A stretch of 64,000 nt of DNA from Mycolicibacterium mageritense (lineage in GTDB: Bacteria; Actinomycetota; Actinomycetes; Mycobacteriales; Mycobacteriaceae). How positions within the stretch are numbered: the first letter of the stretch is position 1; each line of letters begins with the position of its first letter. The notes under the pieces are model-generated. The model worked only from the letters and a program-made list of their open reading frames with translations, had not been told where the DNA came from and did no database searches. Location of the stretch: assembly GCF_010727475.1 (NCBI RefSeq), contig NZ_AP022567.1, positions 1,054,001 through 1,118,000 of the forward strand, written 5' to 3'. The translations under genes and the position numbers were made by a program. This document shows positions 59,220 through 64,000 of the stretch, one piece after another.

Positions 59220-59623
59220 ACCGCTTCCGCCTGATCGGCATCGTGGTCATCGCCGTCGTTGTGGGCGCCGGTACGTTGTGGCTGTTGTGGCCGAGACCGC
59301 AGGCAGCGACCGCGGCCGAGGCCACGGCAGGGCCGTACCTCGTGCGCCTGAAGGGTGACCCGCCCAAGGTCGGTGTCAACAGCCTGACCGTGCAGATCGA
59401 GGGCAGCGCGGGCGAGATACCGACGCCGGATTCGGTGACGTTCGAGCCTGCCATGCCCCAAATGGGCCATGCCACACCGCCTGTCGTTGCCACCGCGGCC
59501 GCCGACGGCGAATACCGCGGCGACGTCGATCTGTCGATGCCCGGCCAGTGGGAGATCACCGTGCGCATCAAGAACGGTCCGGACAGCTACGACGCCGTGC
59601 TCAGCGTCACGACGAAAGGCTAG
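59216..59623 (+). CDS. Membrane-anchored YtkA-like domain protein
   Basis: GTG at 59216 overlaps the upstream stop (GTGA); 135 aa. One N-terminal membrane helix (IGIVVIAVVVGAGTLWLLW) is followed by a single Ig-like domain with TFEPAMPQMGHAT and MPGQWEITVRI. This matches YtkA/FixH-type domains, in which the MPxMGH segment can bind a metal. It stands second in the operon, before a multi-helix membrane protein. Confidence 0.75.
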   Translation: MNRFRLIGIVVIAVVVGAGTLWLLWPRPQAATAAEATAGPYLVRLKGDPPKVGVNSLTVQIEGSAGEIPTPDSVTFEPAMPQMGHATPPVVATAAADGEYRGDVDLSMPGQWEITVRIKNGPDSYDAVLSVTTKG

Positions 59624-59626
59624 GGG

Positions 59627-60700
59627 ATGAAAGCAACAGGAAAGTTTCCGGCATTCGTGATGCTGGCAGGCACGCTCATCTCGCTCTCGGGACTGACGTG
59701 GGACATCGGCTGGCACAGCGATGTCGGACCGGACAGCTTCTTCACGCTGCCGCACCTGTTCGTCTACTCCGGTGGCGCGATCGCCGGACTGACGAGCCTG
59801 GCCATGGTGTTGCGGGCGACCGCGGCGCAACGCAACGGTGCCGTACCCGACCCGGCCGTCGGCGGCCGCGCGGTGAAAGTGCTCGGAGTGTTCTCCGCGC
59901 CCATCGGCTACCTCGTCGGGGGGATCGCGGCGGCGTCCTTCCTGTTGTACGGGCTGTGGGACGAATGGTGGCACGGGCTTTACGGATTCGACGTGACGAT
60001 CGCGTCGCCACCACATCAGGGCTGGCTGACGTCGATCTGCGTGACGATGATCGGCACCGCTATCGTGTTCGCCGCGGCCCGGGAACACCGCTGGGGCCGT
60101 TGGGGTTTCATGACCGCCATCGCCGCGTTCGGTGCGTACGCGTCGATCACCAGCACCGCGCTGGCCGACCTGCATTTCGACACCCGCATCGACTGGTTCA
60201 CGGTCACGTGGGTCACCATTCCGCTGGTCTGCGTGCTGCTGGGGTCACAGGTGCTGCCGCGCGGCGGCGCAGTGGGCACCGGGGCGCTCACGCTGCTGGT
60301 CAATGCCGTGATGTGGCCATACGCCGAGTGGGCGGTGGGCTGGTATGCCAAGGTGCAGAACCTGGCGCTGCGCGACTACGTCGAACTGCGCTTCCCGGTC
60401 GACATGCTGATCGTGCCCGCGTGCGTATTCGTCTTCGGCATCGTCGTCGAGTTGGTGCTGCGGTGGCGCGGTGCGAACGCGTGGCTGTTGGCGGGCCTGG
60501 GCGCGGCAGGAGCCGTTGCGATCAGCTGGTGGCTCGGGTCGGGCATGGACGGTGAGCCCGCCGCGAACGTCGCGGCGACGTCCGCCGCGGCGGCCGTGCT
60601 CGGTGCCGTACTCGGCGCGGCCACACAGCGCTTGGGGCAGGCGATGCGGGCGTGTGGTGCCGCCCCGGCCGTACGCGACGCCGTGGCGGTCGCGGCGTGA
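59627..60700 (+). CDS. Multi-pass membrane protein of unknown function
   Basis: 357 aa with about eight hydrophobic segments. Histidines lie at helix ends (DIGWHSDVG, PHLFVYSGG, LWDEWWHGLYG, TALADLHFD), positions suitable for heme or copper binding. I do not recognise the family. It starts 3 bp after the YtkA-like gene and ends overlapping the next start, so it belongs to the same operon. A membrane component of a metal or heme-related system is a guess from context. Confidence 0.72.
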   Translation: MKATGKFPAFVMLAGTLISLSGLTWDIGWHSDVGPDSFFTLPHLFVYSGGAIAGLTSLAMVLRATAAQRNGAVPDPAVGGRAVKVLGVFSAPIGYLVGGIAAASFLLYGLWDEWWHGLYGFDVTIASPPHQGWLTSICVTMIGTAIVFAAAREHRWGRWGFMTAIAAFGAYASITSTALADLHFDTRIDWFTVTWVTIPLVCVLLGSQVLPRGGAVGTGALTLLVNAVMWPYAEWAVGWYAKVQNLALRDYVELRFPVDMLIVPACVFVFGIVVELVLRWRGANAWLLAGLGAAGAVAISWWLGSGMDGEPAANVAATSAAAAVLGAVLGAATQRLGQAMRACGAAPAVRDAVAVAA

Positions 60701-61230
60701 GGGCCCGGTTGCGGGCGCTGGCAGCGACGCTGGGCGCCGTGGTCCTGCTCGCGCTCGGGGTGGCGCCTGCAGCGTCGGCCGATCCGCTCGACTACATCGT
60801 GCACACCGAGCACGTCGAGGTCGGGCCGTACCCCATGACGGTCGGCTTCACGGTGTGGCCGCTGCGCGCCATGCAGTCGCTCGACTTCACGTTCGAACCC
60901 CGGGGCGGCATCGCCGACAAGTCCGGCACCCTCACCGAGATCGCACCCGACGGCGGTTCCGACACCGACCGGCTCGCCCGGCATCCGCGCAACCGCAGCG
61001 TGTGGGGACTCGACGTGCGCTCCCTCGACGCACCGGGCACCTGGACCTTGCGGTTCGAGATCGACGGCCCGCAGGGCGTGGGCACGGGCGATCTCAAGAT
61101 CGACGTGCTCGGTCAGCCAGGACCGCCGCTGCCGCTGAGCTGGTCGATCGGGCTGATTCCGCTTGCCCTCACGCTGTTGTTCTTCGGCGTCGTGTGGGTG
61201 CGCACCGGCCGGGCGCACGCCGAGCGGTGA
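60697..61230 (+). CDS. Exported, C-terminally anchored protein
   Basis: GTG at 60697 overlaps the upstream stop (GTGA); 177 aa. A signal peptide (residues about 1-28, ending APAASADP) is followed by a beta-rich domain of about 110 residues with histidines near its start (IVHTEHVEV), then one C-terminal membrane helix and a short basic tail. The layout is like exported CopC/YtkA-type domains. It is the last gene of the operon, and its stop directly abuts the stop of the convergent ABC exporter gene. Confidence 0.72.
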   Translation: MRARLRALAATLGAVVLLALGVAPAASADPLDYIVHTEHVEVGPYPMTVGFTVWPLRAMQSLDFTFEPRGGIADKSGTLTEIAPDGGSDTDRLARHPRNRSVWGLDVRSLDAPGTWTLRFEIDGPQGVGTGDLKIDVLGQPGPPLPLSWSIGLIPLALTLLFFGVVWVRTGRAHAER

Positions 61231-63054
61231 TCAAGCCAGTGAATCCACCCACGCGCGGTGCAACGCGGCGTAAGCACCGTCGGTGCGGCCGATGAGTTCG
61301 CCGGGCGGACCGTCCTCGACGATGCGGCCGTGCTCGAGCACCAGCACACGGTCGGCGATCTGCACGGTCGAGAGCCGGTGCGCGATCACCAGTGCGGTCC
61401 GGTCGGTCAGCACGGTTTCCAGGGCCCGCTGCACCATCCGCTCGCTGGGGATGTCCAGCGACGACGTCGCCTCGTCGAGAATCAGCACAGCCGGGTCGGC
61501 CAGGAACGCCCGCGCGAACGCGATCAGCTGGCGCTGGCCCGCCGAGAGCCGGCCGCCGCGCTTGGCGACATCGGTGTCGTAGCCCTCGGGCAGTGCGTCG
61601 ACGAACCGGTCGGCGCCGACGGCCTCGGCAGCCGCCCGGACCTCCGCGTCGGTGGCGTCGGGCCTGCCGAACCGGATGTTGTCCGCGACGGTGCCCTCGA
61701 ACATGAAGTTCTCCTGCGTCACCATCACGACGTGACGGCGCAGTTCGGACTGTGCCACGTCGCGCAGGTCGATGCCGTCGAGCGTGACCGAGCCGGCCGT
61801 CGGGTCGTAGAACCGCGCGATCAGTTTGGCGATGGTGGTCTTGCCCGCGCCGGTGGTGCCGACCAGCGCGACGGTCTGTCCGGCGGGCACCTGCAGCGTG
61901 AGCCCGGGCAGCACCGGACGGCCCGGGGTGTAGCCGAACTGTACGTCGTGAAAGCGGATGTCGCCCTCGACGTCCCGTAGCGGGACGGGATGCGCGGGGT
62001 CATCGATGCCCGGCTTTTCGGCCAATACGCCCGCCAGTTTCTCCAGCGCCGAGGACGCCGACTGGAAGGTGTTGAAGAACTGCGAGATCTCCTGCATGGG
62101 CTCGAAGAACATCCGCAGATACAGCAGGAACGCGGCCAGGGTGCCGATGGTCATCGCACCGCCCAGCACGCGGTAGCCGCCGTACAGCAGCACCACGCCC
62201 GTGGTGATGTTGCCGACGAGCTTCACGCCCGGCATGAAGACCGCCAGCAGCTTGAACGTCTTCTCGTTGATCGCGCGGTAGTCGTCGGCGATGTCCTCGA
62301 AGATCTCCTGGTTGCGGGGTTCGCGCCGGTAGGCCTGCACGGCCTTGATGCCCGTCATGGTCTCGACGAACTGCACGATGACCAGCGCGGCGCTCTCCCG
62401 CACCTTGCGGTAGGTCTTGGCGGACTCGGTGCGGAACCACCACACCAGCGCCACCAGGATCGGGAACGCCGCCAGACACATCAGCCCCAGCCGCCAATCC
62501 AGCGCCACCAGCAGGATCGCTGTGCCGAACAGCGTGAGGACCGCGGTGATCAAGCTGTCGAACCCGGTCTCCAGCATGTCCTGGATGGCCTCGACGTCGT
62601 TGGTGGACCGGCTGACCACGCGACCCGACGTGTAGCGGTCGTGGAACGCCACGTCGAGGCGCCCGAAGTGCCGGAACACGCGGCGGCGCAGTTCGAGCAG
62701 CACGCGCTGCCCGACGCGGCCCGAGCGGCGCAGGAAGAACATCCGGCTGACGGCCTGGACGATCACCACGGCGCACAAGGTGCCGACGATGAGCATCAGC
62801 TCCCGCGCCGAACCACCGTCGATGATCGGCGGGATGCCGTGGTCGATGCCGCGCTGCACCAGGATCGGCACCGACAGCCGCGCGACGTTCTCCACGACGA
62901 CGACCAACGCGAGCACCGCGACGGTCCAGCGGTACGGCCGCAGCAGCGAGCCCAGCAGCGCGCGGGCCTCGCGGCGCCGCGGCAGGTTCTCGTCGATGGG
63001 CAGGTCGTCCTGATTCTCGTCGAACCGGCCCCGCCACTCTGTTGTCGAGGTCAT
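61231..63054 (-). CDS. ABC exporter subunit with canonical catalytic site
   Basis: ATG at 63054 overlaps the upstream stop (ATGA); 607 aa. A six-helix transmembrane domain (about 40-330) is followed by a nucleotide-binding domain with Walker A GTTGAGKTT, signature RLSAGQRQ and Walker B ILILDEATSSLD, which keeps the catalytic Glu. With the neighbouring subunit it should form a heterodimeric exporter of the Rv1272c/Rv1273c kind. The substrate is lipid or drug, not determinable here. Confidence 0.9.
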   Translation of the reverse strand: MTSTTEWRGRFDENQDDLPIDENLPRRREARALLGSLLRPYRWTVAVLALVVVVENVARLSVPILVQRGIDHGIPPIIDGGSARELMLIVGTLCAVVIVQAVSRMFFLRRSGRVGQRVLLELRRRVFRHFGRLDVAFHDRYTSGRVVSRSTNDVEAIQDMLETGFDSLITAVLTLFGTAILLVALDWRLGLMCLAAFPILVALVWWFRTESAKTYRKVRESAALVIVQFVETMTGIKAVQAYRREPRNQEIFEDIADDYRAINEKTFKLLAVFMPGVKLVGNITTGVVLLYGGYRVLGGAMTIGTLAAFLLYLRMFFEPMQEISQFFNTFQSASSALEKLAGVLAEKPGIDDPAHPVPLRDVEGDIRFHDVQFGYTPGRPVLPGLTLQVPAGQTVALVGTTGAGKTTIAKLIARFYDPTAGSVTLDGIDLRDVAQSELRRHVVMVTQENFMFEGTVADNIRFGRPDATDAEVRAAAEAVGADRFVDALPEGYDTDVAKRGGRLSAGQRQLIAFARAFLADPAVLILDEATSSLDIPSERMVQRALETVLTDRTALVIAHRLSTVQIADRVLVLEHGRIVEDGPPGELIGRTDGAYAALHRAWVDSLA

Positions 63055-64000
63055 CGGCGCTCGACCTCCGATGTCACATAGCGGCGCGGTTCGGTTTCCT
63101 CGACGAAGTGGTCGAGCCGGTGGCGGTCCTCGTCGCCTTCCCACAGGCAGACGTGTTCTGACCCGTCGTCGAGTTCGTCGTCGGCCGCGAGCAGGTAGCG
63201 GTACTGCGGCACCTGACTCAGCAACTGGGCGTGTGTGCCGATGTGCGTCACGGTGGCCCCGGCAGAACCGACCTTGTCCAGCAGCGCGACCTTGTCCGCG
63301 AGCAGCACGGTCGACGCGCGGTGGGCCACGATGACACCGGTGACCTCGCCGAGCACGCGGCCGAGCGCCTCGGTCACGACGGCCTCGGTGTGCACGTCGA
63401 GCGCCGACAGCGTGTCGTCGAGCACCAGGATCCTTGGCGCGGCCAGCACGGCCCGGGCCAGCGAGAGCCGCTGGCGCTGACCGCCTGACAGGCTCATGCC
63501 CTGCTCGCCGATACGCGTGTCGAGCCCGAACGGCAGGTCGTAGACGAATTGCGCGGCCGCGATGTCGATGGCCCGTGCCAATTCGCCGTCGGTCGCGTCC
63601 GGGCGGCCCAGCCGCAGGTTCTCGGCCACCGACATCGAGAACAGCGTCGGATCCTCGAACGCCGTGGCCACGGTCCGGCGCAGCGCGGGCAGGCTCAGCT
63701 CGCGGATGTCCGTGCCGTCGATGAGGATCTGGCCCTCGGTGACGTCGTAGAGCCGCGAGAACAACGCGGCCAGCACCGACTTGCCCGAGCCGGTCGCGCC
63801 GACCAGCGCCAGCGTCTGCCCCGGTTCGACGACCATGTCGACATGACGCAGCACCCAGTCCTCACTGTCCGGGAACCGGAAGCCCACGTCGCGCAACTCA
63901 AGCCGGCCGCCACGCGGCGCCTCGGCCGTGGGCCCGTCGTCGATTTCCCTTGGTGCGTCGAAGATCTCGGCGATGCGGTTGGCCGCGGTGAACGATTCCT
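63051..64000 (-). CDS. ABC exporter subunit with degenerate site (partial, 5' end beyond right edge)
   Basis: The C-terminal about 316 residues are visible; the frame stays open to the right edge. Apparent starts inside this stretch, such as the TTG at 63896, lie in the middle of the domain. It has Walker A GATGSGKSV, signature MSLSGGQRQR and Walker B ILVLDDTLSALD, where Asp replaces the catalytic Glu. This is the usual asymmetry of heterodimeric exporters with one non-hydrolysing site. It is translationally coupled to the second subunit. Confidence 0.88.
   Translation of the reverse strand, partial: ESFTAANRIAEIFDAPREIDDGPTAEAPRGGRLELRDVGFRFPDSEDWVLRHVDMVVEPGQTLALVGATGSGKSVLAALFSRLYDVTEGQILIDGTDIRELSLPALRRTVATAFEDPTLFSMSVAENLRLGRPDATDGELARAIDIAAAQFVYDLPFGLDTRIGEQGMSLSGGQRQRLSLARAVLAAPRILVLDDTLSALDVHTEAVVTEALGRVLGEVTGVIVAHRASTVLLADKVALLDKVGSAGATVTHIGTHAQLLSQVPQYRYLLAADDELDDGSEHVCLWEGDEDRHRLDHFVEETEPRRYVTSEVERR

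Noticed and set aside
63051..63896. Complete stand-alone ABC ATPase starting at 63896
   Set aside because: The TTG there is an internal Leu codon; the frame continues to the right edge with further exporter sequence, so this is the C-terminal part of a larger subunit.

Overview
The window is high-GC actinobacterial chromosome. Gene order identifies a Mycobacterium/Mycolicibacterium, probably a fast-growing environmental species. From about 24 kb to 35.6 kb the genes follow M. tuberculosis Rv0904c-Rv0910: accD3, echA6, an Rv0906-like metallohydrolase, an Rv0907-like serine hydrolase, ctpE and the Rv0909/Rv0910 pair. A glycosyltransferase/glucosidase pair is inserted between accD3 and echA6. 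I cannot name the species. No rRNA, tRNA, CRISPR array, transposase or integrase was seen.

Layout. (1) 1-6617: a GntR-controlled catabolic cluster with two SDR dehydrogenases, a double beta-propeller lactonase-like protein and two acyl-CoA ligases. (2) 6650-10166: a CRP-type site, a small Cys/His-rich protein and a complete frdABCD quinol:fumarate reductase operon. (3) 10153-23980: a ~13.7 kb block bounded by perfect 70-bp direct repeats that duplicate the 3' end of frdD. It carries a ribose-type ABC importer, an MHS-type symporter, an aldehyde dehydrogenase, a ROK regulator and a six-gene operon (TIM-barrel protein, SDR, Tm-1-like protein, Gfo/Idh oxidoreductase, mycofactocin-type SDR, lumazine-synthase paralogue). 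Four matching inverted repeats sit in its promoters, so it looks like a self-contained catabolic regulon acquired as a unit. This is the best candidate for an undescribed system.

(4) 23999-35592: the conserved mycobacterial block, with a near-perfect CIRCE (HrcA) element in front of the glycosyltransferase/glucosidase operon. (5) 35610-40333: a YhgE/Pip exporter with a degenerate ATPase, a membrane-anchored helical protein, a two-domain VOC protein and a small membrane protein. (6) 40337-48430: an amine-oxidation module (copper amine oxidase, two APC permeases, aldehyde dehydrogenase, IclR regulator), flanked by two copies of the same small membrane-protein gene and carrying a repeated ATTCTCATTYGA motif.

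(7) 48459-53786: two acyl-CoA synthetases divergent from a RamA-like GAF/LuxR regulator, then an epoxide hydrolase. (8) 53796-64000: a palindromic repeat, a rifampin-phosphotransferase-like gene, a DUF1254/DUF1214 protein, a four-gene exported/membrane operon with YtkA/CopC-like features, and a heterodimeric ABC exporter that runs off the right edge.

Start codons were chosen from Shine-Dalgarno spacing, 4-bp stop/start overlaps and family N-termini. Protein identities rest on motifs and remembered family features, not on searches.
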